DNA of 64,000 nucleotides, from contig NC_134510.1 in NCBI RefSeq assembly GCF_027942865.1, positions 15,776,743-15,840,742 of the forward strand, given 5' to 3'. This DNA comes from Odontesthes bonariensis (taxonomy: Eukaryota; Chordata; Actinopteri; Atheriniformes; Atherinopsidae). The translations under genes were made by a program, and so were the position numbers. Below, piece by piece: positions 36,731 to 48,928 of the stretch; position 1 is the stretch's first letter, and each line of letters opens with the position of its first letter. The notes beneath the pieces are model-generated. The model was given only the letters and a program-made list of their open reading frames with translations. It did not search any database and was not told the DNA's origin.

Positions 36731-39700
36731 ACAATGTGGCAGAGGAAGCCACATTTCGGTTTCTTGTCACCCTGTTTGAAAGATCACTCTCACGAATCTT
36801 TTTAAACTCTGTGCACAGAAATGTGTGCTGTTCAATATGTGGGTCAACAAAAAGCTTACTCTCTCTGGGACATCACTGATTAACCCTGACTGAGCTCTTA
36901 TGCTGTCATGATGTCTAAAAGTGTCTTTTACTGTTGTACACTCATTACATCAATGTGTCACTAAATGGCTTTTAAAGTCGATCATTTTAGTTTGTTAAAG
37001 GTGCTGCATTGGCAGTCTATCCCGAGGAGAGGACGGGAGGATAAACTGCTGCAACTTGGCAAAAGAGGAGAAATTGACAGCAAGACATGGAGAGAATACT
37101 GATGTCACAAAAAATATTATGTGGGTTTACAATCCCCAGCTATAGAATGTACTGGATGCAAAAGATCTACTTGTATTGATATATTGCAGTTTCTGGTCCT
37201 TAACTGCCAGACCAGCAGTGATTGATCCAGCACAAACCAGCTTTTGGACTCTGACATTTGCTGCAGCAGTGGGATTAATCTGCCTGTGCACAATCTTCCA
37301 GCAAGCCAGTGGGAAAAACTCTTTAACTGCACAAACAGAAAGGGAAGGGCTTTGGACCAAACACGGTGAAGAAACAACTGAAGCACTCATTTGCACATAA
37401 TTTGTTTATATTTAGATCTGTAAGTTATATGAATTGTCACTCTTAAGGAGGACTTTAAAACCTCTTTATAGTCTTAAAAGGAGAAAAAATATTTGGAAAT
37501 CAACATTTTTTACTTATAATGAGGATTCTTCTTATTGAAGCACTATGGATTACTCATAAATCACCAATATTTCATTGGGGAAAGAATTAATCAATCCAAA
37601 ACAGGTGCACTGGATAAATTCAAACAGCAGGACACCCATGCTGACACACTTTCACCTGTAACCTGTGTGTGAAATCTTCAGTCCTTTTGTGTTATCATTT
37701 AGATATGAATGCGGTGACTTGCATCTGTGTATGCTTACACAATCAGTTGGACTTGATGCATTCACACTAATAAATGGAAAATAATATAAGCAGAAGATTC
37801 CCTGCGACTCACAAAGACACACAACTGTTTGTGTGGGAGGAGAACATCTCCAGCGTTCACATGTTGGGACTTTCAGCAGCAATCCCAGATGGACCTTTGG
37901 ATAGCTGAAAATCAAAGTCCCAGCAAAATTCAATTAATGGTTGAGGCTTGAGGCTAATCCCATAAATTATGTTTTATTATGACCATTATTAATATATATA
38001 TTTAAAATTTATATATCAATATAATTTTTATGTAATAAGATATATAATCGGACTTTTAAAACTATTCATGTGACCTGATGTTGCTCTGCAGAGGCTGATA
38101 TCGTACACATTTTAGGAAAAGTTTACTTTTGTAATGAAGAATTCAAAAGTTTAAATCCTCTGTATTTGTCCTTTTCATATAGACTGTTGTTGGTTAATAC
38201 AGTTATCTTGATAGCAAGCAATGAGTAATGTGCACTTCAAGTTGAGGCCATTCTCAAGCATTGTAAAGTTATTTGGATTTGATATGTGCGCTGTAAAACA
38301 GTCCAGAATGAACAGGCTATACTGGGACCAACTTGTAAATATTTCTCTCCATCGCGCCTTTGCTTTTAACAGTACCAACCAGTCCACTCTATCACCCCAT
38401 ACATATTGTTTTTTGAGTCATCCATTTGCAGATATGTCCATATTCTAAGCATCATTATCCTGCTGAAAGGTCCACCTACAGTTGAAAATCATAACTTTTA
38501 CAGACATGTGCTCTCATGGTTTTTTAAGCACTCTATGATGCAGAATTATTTACTTAATCAATGACATGAAACTGCAGGCAGCACAGCAACTCCCATTTGC
38601 CAAACTTTTGTCTTCCATTTATCTGATCAGAGTATTTGGCTCTCAAAGGCCTGGTTGTTGCTGATATACTTATTTGCAGACTGTAGTTGTGCTCCAATAA
38701 TCTGTTTGGAGAGCAATGGATTTTTCCACCCAGGCCTCCTCACGCATGTCAAATTTGTGCAATCTGTTTGATTAGATAGACAAATGCCCTTTGACACCAG
38801 AAGCTACAAAAGTTTTACTGCAGATCCTGTGAAATCCTGAAACAGGCTTCTTTTTCTGTAAAACACTCTGCTCGGCTGAATTTGATGGAACCGCCACAGC
38901 TGCACAAACTGGCATTTGTTTGACATTTGTACCATGCGAGGGACATATAATGGTGATGATTTTCTTCGCATCGGAAATATATTTAGGTTCTTTACCTCAG
39001 TCATAAGCATTCACAACCTTTTAGCTGAAAGCCCAAAAGACCACACACTTCAGTGACAACAAGTGCATCAGACCCTCGAGGTCAATGTGTTCAAATAAGA
39101 TTCAACCTGTCACTTCTTAAATATGATAGAATGGCATGCAATGGAATCTGGACACCCTGATTCTAATCTTCACAGATTGTAAGGTGTGATAAATGTAGGT
39201 GCTGACTTGTTGTTTCTCTGCAACTTTTTTGTTCCTGTTATTTTATCTGTCATTGTTTCATTTTATTTTTATTGATTAAAACTGGAACTGAAAATGTCCG
39301 TTTTTTGTATCATTTGTCTGACAACCTCTGGTGTGAAAAGGGTTTATTCATTACAATAAAATTGTACTCGGTTTGGAAAAAGGTTCCTTAATGGCAAAGC
39401 CCCATGATAATATATTTCAGAATGAGATACTGACATGACATAATTCCTCAATCAATGATTTGAAATTATGTGAGTATTCAATTTTAAAAAACACAAACTG
39501 GAATTCCATTGCATTAAACAACATTTTTTTCATAGAATGTATTTTGTCCAACATTACAATAAACAGCTTTTTTCAAAAGATTATAAAAAGTAAAAAATAG
39601 TGTCTTCAGTTTTTCTATTAGCGCTTATATATGATGACATAGTTTTAGTCTCAAGCCTCTGAGCAGGGAAGAGCTGCGCCAAGCTGCTGCTTCTGCTCTG

Positions 39701-42700
39701 TAGCAGGTTCACTGCTTTCAATCCATTCTAAAGTGGTGCCTTCACATGAAGTTTATCATGAGTAGTTTGGGTTACAACTTAACTTGTGGCAGTGCTTATA
39801 CATGAAAAGGGTTTGGATTTGAATTTGGTACAACAGGTGTCTTCTCTCGTGTTCTTTGCCTCTAAAATGTGCTAAAATGTCTTTCTCAACCCCTTCATAG
39901 CTTCTACCTGAAAGCTTTGGGCTTGGAGTTCAATCTTTGTGTACCAATTTGCACATTCATAACAGTCTGTTTTTCATGTTTTTTCAACCCTTTCAGCTGA
40001 ATCAGAGCTGGGATTTTTATGTTGTCGTGGGTCATGTTGACCCAACTTTTCCTTCTGTTGCAGCTTCACACCTAATGCTTTGAACCAATGAACTGGTGGG
40101 GTGCTTTCATTACGAAGAGGGAAGCAGGAATGTATTTTGCTTAATTCAATAGAGATGCTTCAGCAGCCATTGATGTCAATTTCTTTAACTTATTGTGATG
40201 TACAGTGGAAAAACTAATGAGGGCTGTTCAAAGCACAGCTCGACAAGTTCAAGTGACCCCCCCCCCCAGTGTAAAACTCAAGAGCTCGTACTATTTTTGT
40301 CTTCAGTCATCACTGATCTTATCTCACCATTAGAGAAAAAATGTCATCAATATGACATCAATATTTAGATTTATCTACCAGTCCAAAAAAATACAAGAGA
40401 TCACAAGAGTGACAAAAGTAAAATATTTCACCCTTTAGAGGGTTTTTGTCTTGTGCGTGTGTGTGTGGGAGAGACAGGCTGCCCCACAATGACCTTTCTC
40501 ATACAGTGAAAGTATTCACAGCGCTCCACTTTTTCCACAATATGTTACAGCCTTATTCCCAAATCGATTAAATTCATCTTTTAATCCAAAATTCTACACA
40601 CAATACCCTATAAAGACAAAGTGAAACAAATTTGTTTGAAACTTTTGCAGATCGATTAAAAATAAAACAAACAAAAATAAAACATCGACAGAAGTATTCC
40701 CAGCGTTTGCCACAGCGAGCATGCGAGGGGCAGAGAGGGTTTACTGGAATTGGAGGAGAGCTAAAACACAAGCGTCTCTCTACCCCAATGCCAAGGAAAT
40801 GACGAAGGCCCGCAGTGCTCGTACGGCTGCAGAGCATCTGTTTTCAATTACAGTGCAAGAATTTCACTGGAAAGACCGCATGACTCATTATATTCTAGCT
40901 TTCGTATATGAAAGCTGAAGAAACTGGTTCTTTTGGCAGCAAACAAGAAGTGTATTGCTATGACGAACCAACTATTCCCAAGGATTTTTGGTAAATTCCT
41001 CTATCACCTGCTATGTTTTAAAAACTATCATCAATACTGTATTTTAGTGATTTTATTATATTAAGCGTCCAAATCCTGGACTTATTATATTTGCATAAAT
41101 GTTTGTTCTCAAAGTCACAATCGCTGAGTTCAAGGGGAAAAATGGATAGAGTAAATGAGCTGTTCATTCTCACAAGAATGAAAGTGACTTTCTCTAAAAG
41201 TAATGTGTATTTTCAGGGGAAGTCTGCATTCTTCCCACTAATACAATGAACTGGACAAACTCAAGCTACTGCTCAAAGATTGTCTGAGCAGCTGGACAGA
41301 ACTGTAAACATCATAACATGTCATCAGCAGTCATAATATGAGCCTAGTGAGTACAAAAAATAATAATAAACATGCTCATGTGCACGTTTGGACTCACATG
41401 TTTGTGCATATATGAGAGCGCTCACGTCTGCTTATGTTTGCATGAATTTACATCTGTATAATCTGTAAATTTGCATATATGTGTGTTAGTGTGTGTATCC
41501 ATTGATCGCGTCTCTATGACGGAATAGACACTGTCTCAAATTGATTCTCTCCGTCCTCTTTCTCTTGAGTAAGAACATTAAGCCTGATTGTTGACCCCAG
41601 ATCGTTTTTATTGTTGACCACTGGCCTGATATAGGAAGATCCACAACAGTGTGCTTGTGCACTGGTACCATTATCATAAGTCTGAATACAGCCCTGGCAC
41701 TGTGGCTCTAACACATTATCTGTACCTTACAGTTTTTTATTGATTCATTCAAAAGGACTCAAAATTATTATCTGTGGAAGGAAAGAAGGTGGAGAAAGAT
41801 CGAAACTCTCAGAGATAGGATAACTGATTCAACAGATCAGTGTGCTCAGATCATTTGAAGCTATTGTAATGCTAAATCTGTTTATTTGTCGGTACTCTGA
41901 CGGTCGGTACTCTGACTTGTTGAGCACAATTAGAAAAACTCAAACATCACTGTGAATGTGTTTGAGTATTACAGTGGTGATAACAGCCAACACTGGAAAC
42001 TGATCAAGTCTGAATGGCTAATATTGAACATTGATTCTTTACAACTGTAAACAACACTGTAATCAAGGTTTACTGTTCTGATTAAATCATGATATCAAGC
42101 TTGAGATTACAGTAATACTGACAGGATAGAGACTGTTCAAATAACGTCTCAAAAGATGCAGGATGGTAGATCACTGAGTTAGTTTGGGTCGTTGTGTGTT
42201 CTCGTGGAGTGTAACCAGACAGATTTTTTTCTTAGAATTTATTTACCACACACCACAATCAGTCCATTAAGCATGCATTGTCCTACTGTGATAGACACTC
42301 TTTTACTTTTAAACTGTTATTTTATATGGCTGAATGAAAACCTGAGAGAAACATACAAGATGTAGAAATATTTTTCTATTTCATCTATTTCTATTCCTTT
42401 GTATGGATCTTTTAGAATTTTTTTTCTTTTAATTTTCCACTGAATTTTAAGTAAAGTCACAAAATACAGTTTTCCAGTCAATACCCATTTGACCCTCATT
42501 AAGTGCAAACCTCTATACTCCACACTACTCATGAGATGATAAAATGGACGCGACATCCAAAGAGGCAGCAAGGCACACACAGATAGTTAACCTGACTGAC
42601 ATAAATCCGGGCCTTTATCTTTCTGTTCAGTCACCTTTTTTCTGCCACCGAATCTCACTGTGACACAGTAACTGCTGAACTCCTGTCCAACTTTAGGACA

Positions 42701-42780
42701 GGGACCCCGAAGAGGTCAAGTTAATATATCACCAGCTTTGGCTTTCAAACGCCGTTGTGAAATCTTTGCGAGAATATGCG
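36731..42780. other. right-arm non-coding DNA
   Basis: Mirrors 16,600-23,400. The shared Tc1-like remnant lies at about 40,490-40,700 and a poly-C run at 40,258-40,266. A short right-specific segment is at 42,300-42,505. No gene recognised. Confidence 0.5.
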
Positions 42781-42814
42781 CAGTGCAGTGTGGAGCTTTA
42801 AACTGAGAAAAGGA

Positions 42815-42865
42815 GGGTCAATGGTCAAAGGGGCTTATCTCAGCAATTGATCCGCTCCTATAAAA
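42815..42865 (+). promoter_or_regulatory. outer TATA promoter, right copy
   Basis: TATAAAA at 42859-42865 and a DR1-like GGGTCA-A-TGGTCA at 42815-42827, upstream of the long-form ATG at 42980. The left copy has the same elements. Confidence 0.5.
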
Positions 42866-42979
42866 ACGCAGGGATGGCAGACTCAGAGTGGAAATGTTTC
42901 TTCAGCACTGAGCCTTGAAGCTGTCAACTTGTGTTTCATCTTCACAGTTCACCATCAACGCCTTCATCTTCAGCCAGTC

Positions 42980-45959
42980 ATGGGAGTTGTCTACAGTGTT
43001 GGAGAGTAAGAACAAGTTTTTGACAAAGCTGTGAACAATATGATGCTGTTTCCTAAACATTGTGCTGTTCTCTGAAGTTTAAGCAGCAATTTGATCTGCA
43101 TGCTTCACTTAATCCAAGCAAACAATTTGTGCATACAGGATCATTTTCCACTAACTTGGACAGGATTTTAAATGCAGAAGTATTGGGTGCTGTCATTCTG
43201 TCATGTGTGCAAAGGAAGGAAAGGCAGTTGTTTCTGTCTTATCACGGACAAAATGTTGCAATGGAGCTGTGGAGGCCAGAGAGTTTGAGCTCATGCTAAT
43301 GTGACAGATATAGAGAGAGAGACGAGGGGAAGGAGAAAAAGAGGAATTTGATAACAGCACTTAATTAACAGAGAGCTGTTTCTTATGGAAAAGCCTAAAA
43401 CCTGCACTGGAACATGAAAGACTCTAAAGAGGAGTTTCTAATTCTCACCTTTGTTCATGGATGGCGACAGTACTGCATGACTAATGCTAAATACATTGAA
43501 AGTATGTTTCCCTTTCTAGTTATTCATGCCCCGACATATCTGAATATGTTTTAGAGGAGATTTGTTCAACTGTCAGTTGTTTTTTTCAATCCCATGAAAA
43601 ATGAAAATAAGTTCTACTTGAATGGTTTTATGACGTAATCAATGAACTTTTTATGTCATCATTTTTCTGCAGTTTTAAAGTGTTTTGCTTTTATATTAAA
43701 ATGCTATTGAGTTAAGCTGAGGCACAACACATGAATAATCACCCCAACTTTACCAACAAAAATAGAATATATGATGCTTATTTATTAGTAATAACATGTA
43801 CATTTTCCCTCTGTCCATACAGGGCTGAACACCTCTACACCTTCTTTGTGCAATGGTCACCAGATATCTACACTAAAGGCAACAACAAGTGCAGCCAGTC
43901 GCGCTACCTCATCAGAGAGAAACATCAGAACAGTTATCTGGTTGTAGACAAAGACATGGCTGTGATCAACAAGCTCCTCAGCAAATCTGTGAACAACCCC
44001 AAAACAGCTAAAGACTGGGAGGTTAGTTTTGCTCAAACACAAATAAATTACCTAATATAGGACAAAAATCCTTGTATGGTTTTTGTGTTCAAGTGTGTGA
44101 GCTCTCTGCTGTTTAAACACTTTTTTGAGAAGAGGCAGTCACTGCTCACTTACAGCAATCACGGAAGCAGAGATGCTGGCAGTTATCCCTGAGATTATGG
44201 GAAATCCCACTGCCTATATATGGACATCCTTTTTCTGCTCCCCTCTGTGTGCCAGAACCAAGTTTCACTTTCCTGTAACGGAAGAAAGAAACAGAGCTAA
44301 CCAATGAGCCGACATCCGTTCAAGCTTCCAACCAATGAAAGTGAAAAAAACCCATAGCGTATATAAGTGAGAGGCTGCCTTTAGAGAGCAGACATGTGGT
44401 ACAGCAGAGTGCAGAACTTTACAGAGAAATCAGGAGCTATGAAGTTCATGTCAGAAAATATTAAGGTGCTTTATTTTGCCAGCAACTGTGTGGAGCCCTA
44501 TGTTGAGGTGAGATTGCTATAGATGCTGATAATTTACCAGAAGGTTCCCATTTGTAAAGCAAAATTTGCTGTTCTTTGATTGTAAAATTGTTTGTCACGA
44601 TTCATTCATAGATGCTTCCTGCTTATAATCCAGCAACATAACTGTCAGTTTGCTTGTGGGACTGGGTTAAAATAGCATCTTACTATCAAATCTAAATATA
44701 AATCTGGAGCTATATGAGCACTGTCTGTAAATCCACATGATCCTAAAGGAGAGGAACATTCTTAAAAGCAAGAATGGAACTATATGAGAAAAAAAAAAGT
44801 TAAATCATATTTGTTTTCTCACCAACCTTTTTGCATCTTGTTCTCTGTTGCAGATTATCACAGTGAAGGACTCCAAGCGTCGCCTCAGTCTCTGCAGTTC
44901 AGAAGACTCTGAGCCGGAGGAGCAAGAGTATCAGGAGGTTGATGATGCTCTCCCTGAGCTGAGCAGCCAGAGCCAGCTGTTAGATGACGGCCACCTGCAG
45001 AGAGTAAGTTATACGAGTTATATAAGCTTGAGAGGGCATCATCAGATCTCCAAGGACATCATTTAATCAACAACTTATTTTCCAATAGCTCGCTGCTCAC
45101 ATGCCACCAAGGACCCAAGGTTATCCGTGGCATCTGGTCTACAGCACAGCTATCCATGGGAGCAGCCTGAAGACTCTCTACAGAAATATGGCTGATCTGG
45201 ACAGCCCTGTGCTGCTGGTCATCAAAGACATGCACAAAAAGGTTTGCATCTTGGTTCCTAAAATCCCAAAGACTTTTCAGTACAAGTGCCGTCAAACTGA
45301 AATCTTGATTAACAAACTGCTGTGTATTTATTTTCAGGTGTTTGGGGCTTTTTCGTCTGATCCATTCAGAGTCAGTAAATACTGCTATGGTACCGGGGAG
45401 ACCTTCCTGTTCAGCTTCAACCCTGACTTCCAGGTAAGAGTGGAATCATTTTTGTTACCTACACTATGGCTATTAGACTGAATCCATCATCAGGTCTGAG
45501 AGCAAGTTGTCCACAATACTTGAATATTAGTTTCTTATGTTTTATCTTTGAATTTTCTGCAGCAATACAGGTGGAGTGGGGAGAACTCGTACTTTGTGAG
45601 CGGCAACTTAGAATCTCTGCAGATTGGTGGAGGACGGTAAGTTATGTGCTCACTGATCTTTTCTGTAAAACATAGAAACATAGAAAAATGTAATTTGTCA
45701 TAAAGTAATAATAATAAGACCATAAATGACTGTAAATAGTATTCTGGGATTTATCTAAGTTTAGAGATAACAACTTTTTCTATATTATATTATAAATTGC
45801 AATGTTTTACTTTTTGTTAGGGGTGGCTTCGCTCTGTGGCTGGATGCTGATCTGTACCGTGGTTCAAGCTTTTCCTGCCCTACCTTTCAAAATGCACCTC
45901 TGTCCACACATGAAGACTTTATTATTGAAGACATTGAAGTCTGGACTGTGCAGAACTGA
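42980..45959 (+). CDS. ncoa7: NCOA7-like TLDc-domain protein, right copy
   Basis: Long form (278 aa): 42980-43005, 43823-44021, 44854-45003, 45089-45241, 45338-45433, 45563-45636, 45821-45959. Short form (226 aa): exon 44439-44507 joined to the last five. Both first-exon choices enter exon 3 in phase 0, so the switch leaves the TLDc domain intact. Short-form residues 1-23 are MKFMSENIKVLYFASN-type, residues 24-73 the IITVKDSKRR block with an acidic linker, and about 74-226 the full TLDc domain. The human interferon-induced NCOA7 isoform has the same plan and similar length (about 219 aa). Expected role: V-ATPase binding at endosomes or lysosomes and antiviral restriction (family knowledge; not shown for this gene). 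Neighbours hint3 and trmt11 support NCOA7 orthology at the locus. The LysM-containing upstream exons of full NCOA7 were not found. Confidence 0.93.
44261..44366 (+). promoter_or_regulatory. internal ISRE/CCAAT/TATA promoter, right copy
   Basis: A consensus ISRE AGTTTCACTTTCC at 44261-44273, CCAAT at 44301-44305 and 44332-44336, a second GAAAGTGAAA at 44337-44346, and TATATAA at 44360-44366. The short-form ATG is at 44439. This compact order is what one expects of a type I interferon-stimulated gene promoter. Confidence 0.88.
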
Positions 45960-45976
45960 ATGGGAACATTTGAAAT

Positions 45977-45982
45977 AATAAA
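45977..45982 (+). terminator. polyadenylation signal of right TLDc gene
   Basis: AATAAA 18 bases after the TGA at 45957-45959. Confidence 0.6.
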
Positions 45983-46108
45983 AAAACTAAGCTGTCCTGT
46001 CTGGAAAACTTCAAGACTTCGAGGAAGACGTTTGGCTTAGCTCCTGCTTTATCCTGAGGGAGCGTTTGCCATCATCTCTGCAATCGGCTCCCGTAGCCAA
46101 CGTGCAGC

Positions 46109-46285
46109 ATGAGGTCTATCGGACTAGTTCTCACACTGGTCTTTCTGCTTGGCCGAACTGTATCTGGTAGAGACAAGTGGCTGCATGAATCCTGTAAATC
46201 AGGTTCCTGCTTTTTGTTGAACTACTGCCTATTTATCAGCACCTCCATGCTAAGCCCAGAAAGTAGCTGGCATATCAAGCTTTAA
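46109..46285 (+). CDS. possible small secreted peptide, right copy
   Basis: A 58-codon frame starting with the signal-like MRSIGLVLTLVFLLGRTVSG, mirrored at 13266-13090 with one substitution. It lies downstream of the TLDc gene's polyadenylation signal on the same strand. It has no known family, no obvious own promoter, and could be chance. Confidence 0.25.
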   Translation: MRSIGLVLTLVFLLGRTVSGRDKWLHESCKSGSCFLLNYCLFISTSMLSPESSWHIKL

Positions 46286-47563
46286 GCCGTCCGTGCCCTG
46301 CTTTGATTATGGAGAGCATTATGACTCAAAGTTCACCCAATGTGTTGGATGAAAAGTCTGCAGCCACTGTAAGCACATTCAGAAACTAAACACTTTTTAT
46401 TTAATTTTATTTAATGTTGAAGAGCGATATTTTTCAATATATTTCTTCTTTTGGTGTGTGTTTAGAATATTTCTGTTAACTATATGTTGAACATCTATGT
46501 TTAAGTGTGCCTTTGTTCTCATGTTAAAGCCATTCTTTTATAGTAAAGACACTGTAACATCATAGGGATCAAATCAGCCTATTTGATCTTCTACAAGAGG
46601 TTTGGTTTTGATGCTAACTGATGTTTGCTGTTTACAGAGGAAGGGACCTCAACCGTTAACCGTCACCTCTGCTTTTGTAAATGACACACCTACATGCTGG
46701 AGTACTTTGAGAATTTTAAAACTTTTTCGTATTTTCTATTATCTAAATATTCAGATATTTTTCATCACAAAAACTGAAGCAGGAAAGCAAAGTCAACCTC
46801 CTTGTATGTCAGTTAGGTTTGCTTATGTGTGTTTGTGTGTGTATCTTAGGCTGACGGGCAGTGCTGGCGCTGCCACTGTTCAACCTGTGAAACTGCATTA
46901 AAAAACTTTCCTGTTAAAACCGAGTAAAGCAGTCTTATTTTGTCATCAATGAAACCGCACCACACCTGAACCACATCACCTTTGCTACATGGTTTGTTCT
47001 CCCGACAGACATAAGAAGTTAACAGGAGAGTGTAAATCCAAAGTGAGATTTGAATCATTTAAAACTGGCTCAAGAATTTGTGATATAGTATGACAGGCGG
47101 ACAAAACAAACACCTTGAAAAATTGCTTTTGAAAGCACTCATGAAACACTGTCGGAACAAATTAGCAGTCCCACAGACGATAGGAAAGAAAGTATCTAAC
47201 CAGGGAGCTGTTTTCAGTGCCACAATCTTCCAGACCATCATACATGGAAATGATGTTTAAAGCTCTGAACCCTGTCTACACCAATAAACAACAAGGCAAT
47301 AGAAACCAGAAGAAATCCTCAGCTGGCATTTTATTTCAAATGTGGTGTATATTTGGGATTATTTCAGTGACGTTTGCATATGTTGAAAACAGAAGCTTCT
47401 TGTTAAAATTGGAAGCATAAGGCACTTATGGACAGAAGTATGACTTAAAATCTGTTATGAATCGTGTGATTCATCTCAAATTCCTAGTTTAATTTCCAGC
47501 AAAAACAAAACTGTACTTGTATAATTTTGTTTTACTTATTACGACATTATTTGTCTCTTACAG

Positions 47564-48462
47564 ATGCATATTTCAATAACAACGGCCGGCACTACGCCCA
47601 AAATCGAACGCTGCACGTCATGTTGCAAACTGTTTCACTGCCCTCTGTGCCTACAATTTAAACCAGCAAAATTGTCCAAGCTGCAGAGCCACTTAGAGGC
47701 ACATACAAAAGGTGGCATTTTATTTAAAGGTAAGCATAATGTATTTGTCTGTTTGTTTGTACTCATAAGTATTAGCCAACGCTACTAACTTCTGGCAGGT
47801 TGTGGTTTGGTTTGTAAAAGGGTAAAAGGAAAATGAAGGGAATGTAGGCTGCAGTGAAGAACATCTGACACCTCACTTTCTGTCTTTTAGAAACCTATCC
47901 CAGTAACTAAATCCTGGCAACTGGACAGAGAAAACTGGACTACAAATTCAGGTAAGAGTATAAAGTATGTATAATGCATGTATTCATATTAATAGTTGAG
48001 TACTCAGGAAGAAGAGCAGCAGGCAGAAGTCTCCAAGAGAGCCAGACTTGCTGATGTGGACACACCAGTGGAAGGCGTAAGCTTTTGCACAGTATCTATT
48101 GGTCAGATACTGTTGGTGTGGCAGCTATAGTACAGACATCTTTCTTTCTGTCTTTTCCATAGGACTCGGTTGAAGATCGCATTCTTCAAAATTGCAGACA
48201 TGCAGCAGAGTGGGCTGAGGCCAACAAACCACTGTTGTCTGCCAGAGTGGACCTGCCTGACGTTCTGGGCATGGGGGAAGAGGAACAGGCAGAGGCTGCT
48301 CTACAGTATGGGAGGTTGTGGAACGAAGAACTGGACAAGGATGAAAGAGAAGCGATCCTGGAGCCTTTCAAAATGATATTTCACAATATTAACGACAAGT
48401 TGATATTTTGTGAACAGGTCGACAAAAACAAAGATTTTTTTTGTCATATTGTGAATGTTTGA
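47564..48462 (+). pseudogene. uncharacterised spliced gene remnant, zinc-finger start (transposon-like)
   Basis: Four exon-like pieces with good splice sites. First, 47564-47729, encodes a C2H2-like finger (HCPLCLQFKPAKLSKLQSHL, then EAH), of a kind seen in fish transposon proteins; donor GTAAGC. Second, about 47891-47951, reads KPIPVTKSWQLDRENWTTNS in a frame that does not match the first. Third, 48008-48076, is an EEEQQAEVSKRARLADVD block that joins in phase to the fourth, 48163-48462. The last encodes 99 residues of an acidic, helical region (GMGEEEQAEAALQYGRLWNE), and AATAAA follows at once (48466-48471). The terminal two exons look real. The phase conflict upstream suggests decay or a missed exon. 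Function unknown. Confidence 0.4.
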
Positions 48463-48613
48463 CTGAATAAACACTACAGAACATTTGATCATGTTGTGAC
48501 TTGGTGTGCTTTTTATGTTTTCTCATTGATCACTTAATAATTTGACTAAGATTATACTGTAGATAATATCAAGAGTTAGGGTACTATTTAGTGGTACTAA
48601 GGTGTTCCAGCAG

Positions 48614-48616
<3 letters not shown>

Positions 48617-48677
<61 letters not shown>

Positions 48678-48704
48678 TACTTTTTCTCTCTCTCTCTCTG
48701 CCCC
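48617..48704. repeat. TC microsatellite
   Basis: A long (TC)n run to about 48672, resuming to 48699. Confidence 0.95.
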
Positions 48705-48880
48705 ATTTTCTTGTATGCTTATGTGTTTGTCTATGCGTCAACTGTCTAGTGTCATTTGTGTATATTTGTGTGAAAAAAAAAAGTTTATATGGTGGTATGT
48801 TGAAATATAATGGAAAATAACTGTAGTCGTGTATGGGCATACACTGTGAACTGGAGGAAGAGAAAGAAGAAAGGGGGAAA

Positions 48881-48884
<4 letters not shown>

Positions 48885-48919
<35 letters not shown>

Positions 48920-48928
48920 TATATATTT
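48885..48928. repeat. AT microsatellite
   Basis: A run of TATA repeats, with a second smaller one at 49092-49120. Open frames here are low-complexity artefacts. Confidence 0.9.

Larger units (their letters stand above)
32470..47120. repeat. right arm of large inverted duplication
   Basis: Reverse complement of 12,110-26,850. Right-arm-specific insertions are a SINE at 33,127-33,460, an unclassified block at about 33,990-34,592, and a palindrome-rich block at 36,475-36,730. Homology with the left arm weakens outside about 46,985 and disappears by about 47,120. Confidence 0.95.

Noticed and set aside
46602-46901. 99-codon frame with a splice-acceptor-like start
   Set aside because: The left arm has an indel in the same stretch that breaks the frame, so it is not under coding constraint.
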